Source: a virus. From it: 41,617 nucleotides of DNA. Under the pieces are notes generated by a model that was not told the origin of the DNA, did no database searches, and saw nothing but the letters and a program-made list of their open reading frames with translations. Positions 17,381 to 24,065 of this stretch are shown here, piece after piece. The translations under genes were made by a program, and so were the position numbers. The DNA is taken from positions 1 to 41,617 of IMG/VR virus record IMGVR_UViG_3300032180_000020; one strand, written 5' to 3'. The number at the start of each line of letters is the position of its first letter. The first letter of the stretch is position 1.

Positions 17381-17504
17381 TGGGGAAGAACGCCGCTGAC
17401 GCTGGGGAAAAACCCTCGCCGCTCTGGGGAAGAACCCAGGATCACTGGGGAAGAACCCATCTCGGGCCGGGAAAAACCTACTGCCGCTGGGGAAGAGGCG
17501 CCGG
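17381..17504. repeat. Iteron-like array: six copies of a TGGGGAAGAACCC-type motif
   Basis: Six related motifs begin at 17382, 17404, 17426, 17447, 17468 and 17489, spaced 22, 22, 21, 21 and 21 bp (two helical turns). The plus-strand consensus is TGGGGAAGAACCC; the copy at 17468 is CGGGAAAAACC and the outer two are degenerate on the non-GGGG side. All have the same orientation. The array fills the gap before the protease gene and runs into the 3' end of the helix-turn-helix gene. The spacing switches from 21 to 22, so the copies are not read in one frame; this argues for DNA-level sites such as protein-binding iterons. Each unit also carries a GGG-N5-CCC dyad. Confidence 0.85.
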
Positions 17505-17879
17505 ACGCTTGACCGCCTGCCGGCGGCGGCCCTCAAGCACGGCCGCATCCCAGGCGAGCTTGAACTCCTCGTTTGAGGCCGATGCCTTATAGGCCATCCG
17601 GCGGGTCACTCCGGCAAGATCGCTCGCCATCGTAATATCGTGGCCGGCTGCCAACTCAGCGAGGAACCGGATCTTCCAGCCGCCAGGCTCGGCAGCCTGA
17701 TCTGCCGCCTCTGCCTTCGACTCCGGTGGCCAGGTCGTGCGGAGCCACGCCTCGATGCCGGGGATGGGGAAGCCGTGGAGCTTCCACCACACGGCCGCTA
17801 CCAGGAGCGCAGCTCGCTCTCTGGCGATGCCGATGCGGCGCGCCTCGGTCAGGACGGTCGCGAGCTCGGGAAGGGTCAC
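17478..17879 (-). CDS. Helix-turn-helix DNA-binding protein next to the repeat array
   Basis: A 133-residue protein. I chose the GTG at 17879 (MTLPELATVLTEARRIG), which overlaps the previous stop as GTGA; a TTG five codons earlier is possible. The C-terminal half (WKIRFLAELAAGHDITMASD, LAGVTRRMAYKASASNEEF, KLAWDAAVLEGRRRQAVKR) has the helix-turn-helix pattern of phage small-terminase-like and transposase-like proteins: a growing helix, 'AA..AGV.R..aY', then 'F..AWd.A'. The basic C-terminus is encoded by DNA that contains the first repeat unit. It could be a regulator or a packaging-recognition protein acting on the adjacent array. Function is inferred. Confidence 0.72.
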   Translation of the reverse strand: MTLPELATVLTEARRIGIARERAALLVAAVWWKLHGFPIPGIEAWLRTTWPPESKAEAADQAAEPGGWKIRFLAELAAGHDITMASDLAGVTRRMAYKASASNEEFKLAWDAAVLEGRRRQAVKRPAPLPQRQ

Positions 17880-18475
17880 CAGGTCGTCGCCCAAGACGGG
17901 ATGACCTCGGCGCCGGTCTCGTCCCCGGGATCGCGGTCAGTCAGCGGATACTGAAAGCCGCAGTGCTTGCAGATGGCTTCAACGCCTGGATAGTCGCGAC
18001 AGAGCCATGGGCGATTCACGTAGGCGTCGCAGCGTCCGGTCGTCTCGTTCCAGTGACGGCAGGCGAAGACGGCGCGAATGTCTGGCCACTGCGCATCTCG
18101 CACCCAGGCGTAGGCGGTCCAGCCGGAGCGAATGGCGTCAGGTGCGATCCAGCCACGGCGGAGTCGCACGCTGATCTGACGCTCGCCGTTGTCGAAGGCG
18201 ACGGTGATTGATTCGCTGTTGGGCGCGGACTCAAAGTCGCGCCGCCAGTGGGTCGCTGCGCCACCGCCGTCCGCCGTCATGCCGAGCCGCTCTATCCTCG
18301 CGTCAGCCTCTTCCGGCGTCAGCGGGATCAACATCGCCAATAGAAGCGGTCCATCATCGCCCATCGGGTTGCCGAGCATCGCGTTGTACGGCTCGCCGCG
18401 TTGCACGGTCGCGAGCGTGCTCTCGTGGAGCGTGAAGACCGCGCAGCACTGCCCGGTGCAGCGACCCATGAGCAT
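17876..18475 (-). CDS. YkgJ-like cysteine cluster protein
   Basis: A 199-residue protein, MLMGRCTGQCCAVFTLHEST. It has a CxxxCC cluster at residues 6-11 and further Cys in FACRHWNETTGRCDAYVNRP followed by WLCRDYPGVEAICKHCGF. The arrangement 'C...CC ... C..Y..RP..CR.yP' is that of the YkgJ/UPF0153 family, a putative Zn- or Fe-S-chelating domain. The family has no firm biochemical function. Here the domain is interrupted by a middle segment of about 110 residues. It sits between small unknown genes and the helix-turn-helix gene and overlaps the latter's start. Confidence 0.7.
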   Translation of the reverse strand: MLMGRCTGQCCAVFTLHESTLATVQRGEPYNAMLGNPMGDDGPLLLAMLIPLTPEEADARIERLGMTADGGGAATHWRRDFESAPNSESITVAFDNGERQISVRLRRGWIAPDAIRSGWTAYAWVRDAQWPDIRAVFACRHWNETTGRCDAYVNRPWLCRDYPGVEAICKHCGFQYPLTDRDPGDETGAEVIPSWATTW

Positions 18476-18525
18476 CAGGCGATCCGTCTCTGCCCGTACA
18501 GCCAGCGGTTGCCGGGGGTGAACAT
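18475..18525 (-). CDS. Micro-ORF, 16 residues
   Basis: MFTPGNRWLYGQRRIA starts at an ATG overlapping the upstream stop (TGATG) and ends in a TGA overlapping the downstream ATG in the same way. It fills the gap exactly. It may be a real peptide or a translational bridge that keeps ribosomes coupled; size alone cannot decide. Confidence 0.35.
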   Translation of the reverse strand: MFTPGNRWLYGQRRIA

Positions 18526-18875
18526 CAGCGCGAGACGCCCGTCAGAACTCGGAACTCGGCCACCACGGACTCGAGGTCGCGCCGCTGCTCTTCCAGCTTG
18601 GCGTTGAAGTTGGCTACCTGGAGATCGGAGGCGCTCGGTCCTATCGAGAGCGGAGGCGGCAAAAACGCCGGGTGCGGCCCGTGGAGGATGCGCACCCGCT
18701 CGTCGGCAAGCTGCCGGATCATGCCGAGTTCGACCCGACGTAGTGGCGGAATGCGCAGGCTGCGCAGGACGCCATCCGGAAGTCGCGCCAGGAAGATCGA
18801 CCTACAACGCCAGCGCCAAGCGTGAAAGCGCCGTTGTCGGACCTTCAGCCGAGCGATGCGCCAGCGAAGAATCAT
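18525..18875 (-). CDS. Hypothetical protein with coiled-coil C-terminus
   Basis: A 116-residue protein. The N-terminal 60 residues are very basic (MILRWRIARLKVRQRRFHAW). The C-terminal 40 form a charged helix (NFNAKLEEQRRDLESVVAEF). It is coupled to the upstream gene by ATGA. A virion or assembly role is possible given the surrounding head genes. No family was recognised. Confidence 0.65.
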   Translation of the reverse strand: MILRWRIARLKVRQRRFHAWRWRCRSIFLARLPDGVLRSLRIPPLRRVELGMIRQLADERVRILHGPHPAFLPPPLSIGPSASDLQVANFNAKLEEQRRDLESVVAEFRVLTGVSR

Positions 18876-19159
18876 CAGTCGCCTCCGAGCAGTCGCTTCG
18901 CCTCAGCCAGGTGCCGCGCGATCTGCTGGCTCGCTAGGCGCGGGCTGATCTCGCCAGCATCGAGTGCCGTCAGCAGTGTCTGCGCTGCTGCGATCTCGGC
19001 GTGGATTGCGGCAGCTGATGGCTCCGCGCCGTGGCGCCGCCCCTGTCGTAGATGATGTCGCCGGTCGTCGGCCTCGCGTGCCCGGATACTCGGATGCATC
19101 TCGGCGTCGGCCTTGCCGCGCCGACTGGCGCTGTCGGGTCCGTAGGCGTCGAGGGCCAT
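18875..19159 (-). CDS. Hypothetical protein, helical
   Basis: A 94-residue protein, MALDAYGPDSASRRGKADAE. The charged N-terminal half includes a His/Arg-rich stretch; the C-terminal 45 residues are helical (AAAIHAEIAAAQTLLTALDA, SQQIARHLAEAKRLLGGD). It overlaps the next gene by 1 bp and probably shares its transcript. Function unknown. Confidence 0.68.
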   Translation of the reverse strand: MALDAYGPDSASRRGKADAEMHPSIRAREADDRRHHLRQGRRHGAEPSAAAIHAEIAAAQTLLTALDAGEISPRLASQQIARHLAEAKRLLGGD

Positions 19160-19162
19160 CGG

Positions 19163-20098
19163 CTACTCCGGCCTCGCCGCGGGAGGGCAGATGCAAGAGC
19201 CGCCGAGCGCATCGCACTCCGGGGTGTGGCCGCCGGCGTCGACGCCGGCCAGGACTCCGGTCGGTTCCCCGAGCGCCGCTCTCGCGCATTCCTCCTGCGA
19301 CTTGCCCTCAATCGCCTCGTGCAACTCGCGGAGGGCGCACCGAAGGTAGTGTTCTCGGATCGTCTCGCCTACCCACGGTGTCCACAACTGCGCGTCCTGC
19401 GCCTGTTGTGCAACCAGATCCCTGGCCCGCGCAAGGAGATCGAGATCAGTGCGCCAGCGCTCGCCGGTCGGATCGACGGCCGCCACAACCTCCTCCTCGG
19501 TGCCGCGCACGACGAGCGGCTGGTCGAGCATGGCGAGGTAGACGTTGCAGTAGTCGTCGGAACCGCTGCCCGCCGACGCATCGCCAGCGGCTGGCGGCCT
19601 GATGCACCCGAGACCCTCGATCGCCAGCACCTTCGTCCGATCAATCGCTATCGGCTGGTCCCGAGCGTTGCGGAGTTGGATGAAGACGGGAGCCGGCTGC
19701 GTGGCCACTGACTTGCGCAAGACGGCGAGATCGTAGCCGCCGTGCAGCAAGATCACATCGTCCCTGGTGACCGCCAGCGCCTCAGCGATGCCGCGCTCGA
19801 TCTCCTGGCAGCGAGTTTCTCCGAGGGCCTCCGGGATCTTGATCACCACCTTGTCGCCCGGCTCTAGCCGCAGAATGCGCGCATCCTTGCCGGCCACAAG
19901 ACGGTTGATCGCGGCAGCGGCTTCGGGAAGCACCCACGATGGTGCACGTGAACCGTCGACGCGCGTCACGCCCGCAGCTTCAAGGGCTGCGATGATGGGG
20001 TCCAGTGACTCCTGTTTGACGCTGTAGAAGCTTCTCTCGTCGGCCGGTTGCCAGCCGTTCTCGTCGGGTGCGGCGGATGGCGTTTTCTGTTCTGTCAT
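19163..20098 (-). CDS. Hypothetical protein, 311 residues
   Basis: MTEQKTPSAAPDENGWQPAD; at 311 residues it is one of the longest unassigned genes between portal and protease. Residues 80-130 (EPGDKVVIKIPEALGETRCQ, AVTRDDVILLHGGYDLAVL) alternate strand and helix in a pattern seen in phage proteins where such a 'GD.vvI..p' segment is common; no enzyme motif is visible. The C-terminal 100 residues are helical, then a Cys-containing end (HTPECDALGGSCICPPAARP) could bind metal. It overlaps the following 47-residue gene as ATGA. Confidence 0.72.
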   Translation of the reverse strand: MTEQKTPSAAPDENGWQPADERSFYSVKQESLDPIIAALEAAGVTRVDGSRAPSWVLPEAAAAINRLVAGKDARILRLEPGDKVVIKIPEALGETRCQEIERGIAEALAVTRDDVILLHGGYDLAVLRKSVATQPAPVFIQLRNARDQPIAIDRTKVLAIEGLGCIRPPAAGDASAGSGSDDYCNVYLAMLDQPLVVRGTEEEVVAAVDPTGERWRTDLDLLARARDLVAQQAQDAQLWTPWVGETIREHYLRCALRELHEAIEGKSQEECARAALGEPTGVLAGVDAGGHTPECDALGGSCICPPAARPE

Positions 20099-20238
20099 GG
20101 CTGGTCCCTTTCTCGGCCGATCACCTCGGCCGCCTTCTCTCTAATCTGGCGCAACTCAGCGGCGGTGATGAGGCCGGCGCGCCGGTCCAGTCTGGCGAGA
20201 ACCAACTTCATCCGTGCCCAGCGGTCGGCGTGGGTCAT
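20095..20238 (-). CDS. Small helical protein, 47 residues
   Basis: MTHADRWARMKLVLARLDRR starts at 20238, overlapping the upstream stop as ATGA. The frame is open upstream to 20448, but that part overlaps the membrane protein gene and reads as Arg-rich noise. It is a single amphipathic helix pair with mixed charge. Function unknown. Confidence 0.6.
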   Translation of the reverse strand: MTHADRWARMKLVLARLDRRAGLITAAELRQIREKAAEVIGRERDQP

Positions 20239-20480
20239 GTCCGCCACTCGAAGTGCACCTCGGCGTCCTCGATCGGTACCGACTGCTCGCCATGTTCGTC
20301 CTCGACCACGCTGCCGACGGAGAGATCCAGGATGTGCCACCAGTCGTAGCGGGGATAATCGAAGCCGGTGTTGACCTTGTACACGGCGAGGGAGACCGTG
20401 CCGAAGAGGATGGCGCCGAGTAAGACAGCGAAAGCAACCGCTGTCCACTGCGAGTTCCAGAAGCGCTCAGTTCGCCTCAC
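20235..20480 (-). CDS. Small membrane protein
   Basis: An 81-residue protein from a GTG at 20480 overlapping the minor head gene stop as GTGA. One clear membrane span (WTAVAFAVLLGAILFGTVSL, residues about 12-32) follows a basic N-terminus. The remaining 45 residues are acidic and soluble. A single-span phage membrane protein could have a lysis, exclusion or signalling role; nothing specific shows which. Confidence 0.68.
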   Translation of the reverse strand: MRRTERFWNSQWTAVAFAVLLGAILFGTVSLAVYKVNTGFDYPRYDWWHILDLSVGSVVEDEHGEQSVPIEDAEVHFEWRT

Positions 20481-21478
20481 GACTCCTCCTCCCCCGCCGC
20501 CACCAGCATTTCAGAACAGTTGCACATTGGGTGTGCCGGAGGCCCATCGCCGGCATCTCCGTCCTCGTATTCCCCGTCAATCGGCCGCGTCATGCCGTCA
20601 AGGTCCGAGCACTCAGGACACGCCGTCGGTGTCGCCGTCCAGCGGACCTCGTACGCCTCGCCATCGAGCTTACCCTGGTCCACCGCATCGTTCCAGACAT
20701 CGTTCTGTCCAGAATTTCCGGCCTTGCTGGCCTCCGTCCTTGCGATCATCTCCCCGCGGTAGTCGAGCATCTCCTGGTAGCGCTGATCGATCGCATCCCG
20801 CATGGCGGCGTCGGACATCTCCGCTCGATCAGTCTGCGAGAGCGCCTCGATGTAGTTGTCCAGCACGACCGCCTGCCGCTCGTTGAGCCCGATGAAGCCA
20901 GCCATGGTCTGCGCGTCGAGCACCCGCGACACGTCGCGCCCGACATCGTACACGTCCTTGCCGCCGCGCTCCATGGCCGAGGAGAGCAGCTGCTGGATGC
21001 CGGCCTTGGTCTCGTCGGTCAGCGCCTGGGCGAGATCGGCCCCGTGCTCGGTAAGCCAGTCTGCGGCCTCGGAGCGGATGACATTGGCGTCAAGCGTCAC
21101 GGCGACGTGGGCCGGGAGCGTCCCGAGTCCAAGCTCAACGCCGGCGTTGAAGGGCGCCGCGAGCGGACCGGGCTTGTCTCCTGAGGCCGCCAGGCCGGCG
21201 ATGGCGGACTGCAAGTCGTCGAGGGGGATGGCGCCCAGCGCCTCGTCGAGGTCGCCGGAGGCCATGGCACGCTTCAGCTGTCGGAGGTCCACGCCGTCGA
21301 TGGCGTAGGCGATCGCCGCCAGGAAGGCGTCCTTGAGCCCGGGCGCGGCCGCGTCGATCGCCTCCCCCAGGGCATCGAGCAGCTCCTGGCGGCTGATCTC
21401 CTGGATGGCGCCGGCGTAGCCCTCGGAGGTGGCCTCCGGGGCGACGGATGAACCGGAGACGACGGAGGGGTCAGGCAT
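20477..21478 (-). CDS. Minor head protein (Mu F / SPP1 gp7-like)
   Basis: A 333-residue protein, MPDPSVVSGSSVAPEATSEG. The helical N-terminal two thirds leads into a typical C-terminal domain: EMIARTEASKAGNSGQNDVW, then RWTATPTACPECSDLDG and PAHPMCNCSEML near the end. The 'RTE', 'C..C..l.G' and 'HP.C.C' elements are hallmarks of the phage Mu F-like/SPP1 gp7 family, minor capsid proteins that bind the portal and enter the head. In most phages this gene directly follows the portal gene; here about 2.6 kb of small genes lie between them. Confidence 0.85.
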   Translation of the reverse strand: MPDPSVVSGSSVAPEATSEGYAGAIQEISRQELLDALGEAIDAAAPGLKDAFLAAIAYAIDGVDLRQLKRAMASGDLDEALGAIPLDDLQSAIAGLAASGDKPGPLAAPFNAGVELGLGTLPAHVAVTLDANVIRSEAADWLTEHGADLAQALTDETKAGIQQLLSSAMERGGKDVYDVGRDVSRVLDAQTMAGFIGLNERQAVVLDNYIEALSQTDRAEMSDAAMRDAIDQRYQEMLDYRGEMIARTEASKAGNSGQNDVWNDAVDQGKLDGEAYEVRWTATPTACPECSDLDGMTRPIDGEYEDGDAGDGPPAHPMCNCSEMLVAAGEEES

Positions 21479-21692
21479 CTGGCCGCAACTCCGGCATCGG
21501 CTCGCTGAGAATCCCTACCGCGCCCCAAGGCCGCGCCAGGCGGTTCGCTCTGTGCTGGTACCGCCAGCGCTCGCGGGGCGTCATCTCGGCGAGCGGACGT
21601 GGGACATTGAGGAAGTAGATCGGTTGCCGCCGATAGGGCGATGGAATGGCGAAAGCGGCCACCAGATCCTCCATGGTGATTGACTCAGCCAT
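21471..21692 (-). CDS. Hypothetical protein, 73 residues
   Basis: MAESITMEDLVAAFAIPSPY. Aromatic and Arg-rich (TPRERWRYQHRANRLARPWG). It overlaps the minor head gene by 8 bases and the upstream gene likewise, so it belongs to the same translation chain. No family was recognised. Confidence 0.68.
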   Translation of the reverse strand: MAESITMEDLVAAFAIPSPYRRQPIYFLNVPRPLAEMTPRERWRYQHRANRLARPWGAVGILSEPMPELRPDA

Positions 21693-22002
21693 CCGCGCGC
21701 TCCCCGTCGGGCAGCAGCGAGATCTCCGTCAGGTGGAAGGTGCCGTCGCGGTTGAAGTAGCCGGACACCCCGAACATGTCCCCGCAGCGTTCCAGCACGC
21801 AGATCGGGCAGCCGATGCCGTCGGAGCACTCGACGTAGGCCAAGCGCAGGAGGACCGCGGCGATAGCTACCTCGACGGCGGCCAGCTTGGCGGCGAGCGG
21901 GTTGCCGGCGTAGCGCTGGCGCAGCTCGGCAGGCGAGGCCACGCCAGGTTCAGCGGCTCGATGCTGGAATGGGTGGTGCGGGAGGTCGAGAGCGTCAGCC
22001 AT
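21685..22002 (-). CDS. Hypothetical protein with two central Cys clusters
   Basis: A 105-residue protein, MADALDLPHHPFQHRAAEPG. A helical region (residues 25-58) is followed by ECSDGIGCPICVLERCG, which could bind metal, and a beta-type end (GYFNRDGTFHLTEISLLPDG). It overlaps both neighbours. Function unknown. Confidence 0.7.
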   Translation of the reverse strand: MADALDLPHHPFQHRAAEPGVASPAELRQRYAGNPLAAKLAAVEVAIAAVLLRLAYVECSDGIGCPICVLERCGDMFGVSGYFNRDGTFHLTEISLLPDGERADG

Positions 22003-22504
22003 CCGGCACCATCTCGCAGCCGATGTCGAGCAGCGGCCAGCCGTACATGTCGGCCGCCTGCCGCATGGCGCTCTCCGGGTCAGGAGCGGTCAGGTAGTGG
22101 GAGTCGCGAGGCTCCTTCTCGTGCCAAGCGCGGAAGCGGTGACCGCTGCCCGCCGCGTACTCGCGAAGCATCTCAAGGCGGCGCACGTCGAGATCCCTGA
22201 CGCGCTGCTCGTGCGTCTCGTCCGCGATTCCCCTTTGCGCGCTTTCGATCGCATCCTCGATCGACTCAGGCGGGGACAGGACGTTGCCGTCACTGATGGC
22301 CTTCAGGAGGGCCGGCGTCGCCTCAAACTCCTGCCAGCGGAGGACCTCGTCGTAGTAACCGGCGCTGCTGTAGATGCCAGGTGGCAACGAGGCCCAGGCT
22401 AACGGGTGAAAATCGACAAGGAGCGTCGTGTGCTCGCCATGGTCTTCCCAGGCGCCCCCTGGCTTCCGCTGGTGGCGGCGATGGGTGACCAGATAGCCGA
22501 TCAC
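21995..22504 (-). CDS. Hypothetical protein, 169 residues
   Basis: MIGYLVTHRRHQRKPGGAWE. It has a beta-rich N-terminal half (HTTLLVDFHPLAWASLPPGI) and a helical second half ending in a segment (YLTAPDPESAMRQAADMYGW) that resembles domains involved in damage or ssDNA response only superficially. It overlaps both neighbours by a few bases. No reliable assignment. Confidence 0.7.
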   Translation of the reverse strand: MIGYLVTHRRHQRKPGGAWEDHGEHTTLLVDFHPLAWASLPPGIYSSAGYYDEVLRWQEFEATPALLKAISDGNVLSPPESIEDAIESAQRGIADETHEQRVRDLDVRRLEMLREYAAGSGHRFRAWHEKEPRDSHYLTAPDPESAMRQAADMYGWPLLDIGCEMVPDG

Positions 22505-22887
22505 GACGCCTCCCGATCCGCCACAAGGATCTCAAGCGAGGCATCAGACACCACCAGCACCGGCGCCGAGATGCCCTGCCCGCGCAGGAAGGTTTCGAGC
22601 CAGTCCTTGATGCGGGCAGCCTCATCCTCGCTCAGCGCGGAGTGCGCCCGGTAGACCAGCGTGTCACCGGGCCGCAGGTGTAGGAACGCGAGGTAATTCT
22701 CGGGATGCAATCGGTCGGCGTTCTCAGCGAGATCACGGAAGGTAGCGACCATCTCCTCGCGCACCGCTGCCAGTTCAGCCGCCAGCACCAGCGCGTCCAG
22801 TGCCTGATTGCGCTCCGGGTTACGGAAGTGGTTGTCGGCGTCCTCGACGGAGCGCCAGCCACCTGCCGTGCGTGCCAGCCGTCGCAT
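22501..22887 (-). CDS. Hypothetical protein, 128 residues
   Basis: MRRLARTAGGWRSVEDADNH. The first half is helical (ALDALVLAAELAAVREEMVA); the second half has a compact alpha/beta pattern (RPGDTLVYRAHSALSEDEAA, ISAPVLVVSDASLEILV). 'PGDTLVYR...l......iKdwLe..l' is seen in small phage proteins often annotated only as hypothetical. It is coupled to the next gene by overlap. Confidence 0.7.
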   Translation of the reverse strand: MRRLARTAGGWRSVEDADNHFRNPERNQALDALVLAAELAAVREEMVATFRDLAENADRLHPENYLAFLHLRPGDTLVYRAHSALSEDEAARIKDWLETFLRGQGISAPVLVVSDASLEILVADREAS

Positions 22888-22891
22888 GGCG

Positions 22892-23329
22892 TCAGGGTCC
22901 GACGATGCCGAGCGCGTGGCGCTCGAAGATCAGCAGCAGAACGAGAACCAGGAAGAGCACCCATCCGATCACGGCCCGCACCGTCAGTGCGCCCTCGGTC
23001 GGGCAGTGGGCCATGAAAAAGAACGCGACGAAAATGAGGCTGGCGAGCACCTGCTCGATCTCGATCGGAACGGTACCGTCGCGGCGGGGCGGCTCAGCAC
23101 TCGGTACAGCGCGATGGGAAACGGCGACGAAGGCGGGCGCGGTCTTGCGCAGTCGCTCGCGGGTCTCCGCCGTCGTCTCACGGCGCGGAATGACGAGCGC
23201 CGTCTCGCCGGCTGCCAGCAGTTCAGTATTGACGCGCTCCTCTACTCGACGCGCCACAAGCTCGGCGCGATCCACCTCGCGCTGTGCTGCGCGGACACGC
23301 GCCTGGTTCATGCGCTCGGAGCGCTTCAT
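22892..23329 (-). CDS. Two-span membrane protein with coiled-coil N-terminus
   Basis: A 145-residue protein, MKRSERMNQARVRAAQREVD. Residues 1-75 are a highly charged helix. Two hydrophobic segments follow (VLASLIFVAFFFMAH, and AVIGWVLFLVLVLLLIF) separated by about 12 residues, with a short C-terminal tail. The topology is compatible with a holin or superinfection-exclusion membrane protein, but no endolysin gene is adjacent and the long charged head is unusual for a holin. The ATG overlaps the stop of the preceding gene. Confidence 0.72.
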   Translation of the reverse strand: MKRSERMNQARVRAAQREVDRAELVARRVEERVNTELLAAGETALVIPRRETTAETRERLRKTAPAFVAVSHRAVPSAEPPRRDGTVPIEIEQVLASLIFVAFFFMAHCPTEGALTVRAVIGWVLFLVLVLLLIFERHALGIVGP

Positions 23330-23529
23330 GGCGCGCCCATCGCCAGCCTGAGCATCACGGCGCTGCGCGGGTCAACGTAGAGTGCGCCTAGCCCGTCACG
23401 TACCACGAGCGCCAGCGGCTGGCTGAAGATGAGGACTACGCCTCGCGGGATGGCGTCGCAGAGGATTACCCGGCGTCGTGGTGCCGACGACGCCGGGGTT
23501 CCCTGCTGCGGGTTGGCGGCGGCGTTCAA
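23326..23529 (-). CDS. Hypothetical protein, 67 residues
   Basis: A TTG start at 23529 overlaps the upstream stop as TTGA; the product begins MNAAANPQQGTPASSAPRRR. The C-terminal half alternates beta segments (RGVVLIFSQPLALVVRDGLG). It ends ATGA-coupled to the membrane protein gene. Function unknown. Confidence 0.6.
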   Translation of the reverse strand: MNAAANPQQGTPASSAPRRRVILCDAIPRGVVLIFSQPLALVVRDGLGALYVDPRSAVMLRLAMGAP

Positions 23530-24032
23530 GAGTGCCTCGGCTCCTCAGCCAATCCCTGCCCGGGAATCTTCCTCGATAGCTGCGCGCACTGCAAGCACCA
23601 GCGCCCGACCAGAAGCGCCATCTCCCGGAACGGTCGCTGCCGCACGACCACCTCCTGACCGCAGAGCGAAGATGAGCGCGACATCAGGGAGGGCCAGGCC
23701 GCATGCGGGATGTCACCTCCGCCTAGCACAAAGCCCGTCATCAAGTCCTGGTAACGCTCCGCCGGATAGAAGGCCGGACAGGTGTCGGTGCTGTCGGTCG
23801 TGAACCGCGGTGATGCCGAGTTGAGGCAGTCGCCGTGGAGCACGACGAGCGGATCAGCCTGGGCGCCCCGCACGCGTAACTCTCCGCCGCCGTCGAAGTA
23901 CTCGCAGAAGGCGCAGGTGCGACGTGGCGGCCAGCTGCGTTCGACGGTGAAACCGGCCTCGGCACACTCCGCAGCGCGGACGAGAGATCCGTCCCGGTAC
24001 CAGTGATGCGGTAGTGCTCGCTCATGTTTCAC
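23526..24032 (-). CDS. Cys-rich hypothetical protein downstream of portal
   Basis: A 168-residue protein from a GTG at 24032, MKHERALPHHWYRDGSLVRA. Cys residues are concentrated in AAECAEAG, RTCAFCEYFDGGGEL, HGDCLNS, DTCPAFYP and RWCLQCAQL, giving two CxxC pairs plus singles. The CxFCxxFD/GxC/CPAF arrangement looks like a small metal- or cluster-binding domain. It is the first gene after the portal, where a minor head gene is usual. Function unknown. Confidence 0.68.
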   Translation of the reverse strand: MKHERALPHHWYRDGSLVRAAECAEAGFTVERSWPPRRTCAFCEYFDGGGELRVRGAQADPLVVLHGDCLNSASPRFTTDSTDTCPAFYPAERYQDLMTGFVLGGGDIPHAAWPSLMSRSSSLCGQEVVVRQRPFREMALLVGRWCLQCAQLSRKIPGQGLAEEPRHS

Positions 24033-24065
24033 CGTCAGGTTTCACGTGACACCTGTAGTTTCCAA

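Noticed and set aside
17327-17548. N-terminal extension of the protease with FFP repeats
   Set aside because: The repeat spacing changes from 21 to 22 bp, breaking the peptide pattern; the extension also overlaps the upstream gene end. The repeats look like DNA elements.
22892-23329. Holin assignment for the two-span membrane protein
   Set aside because: Topology is compatible but there is no endolysin nearby and the long charged N-terminus is atypical; left as a membrane protein.
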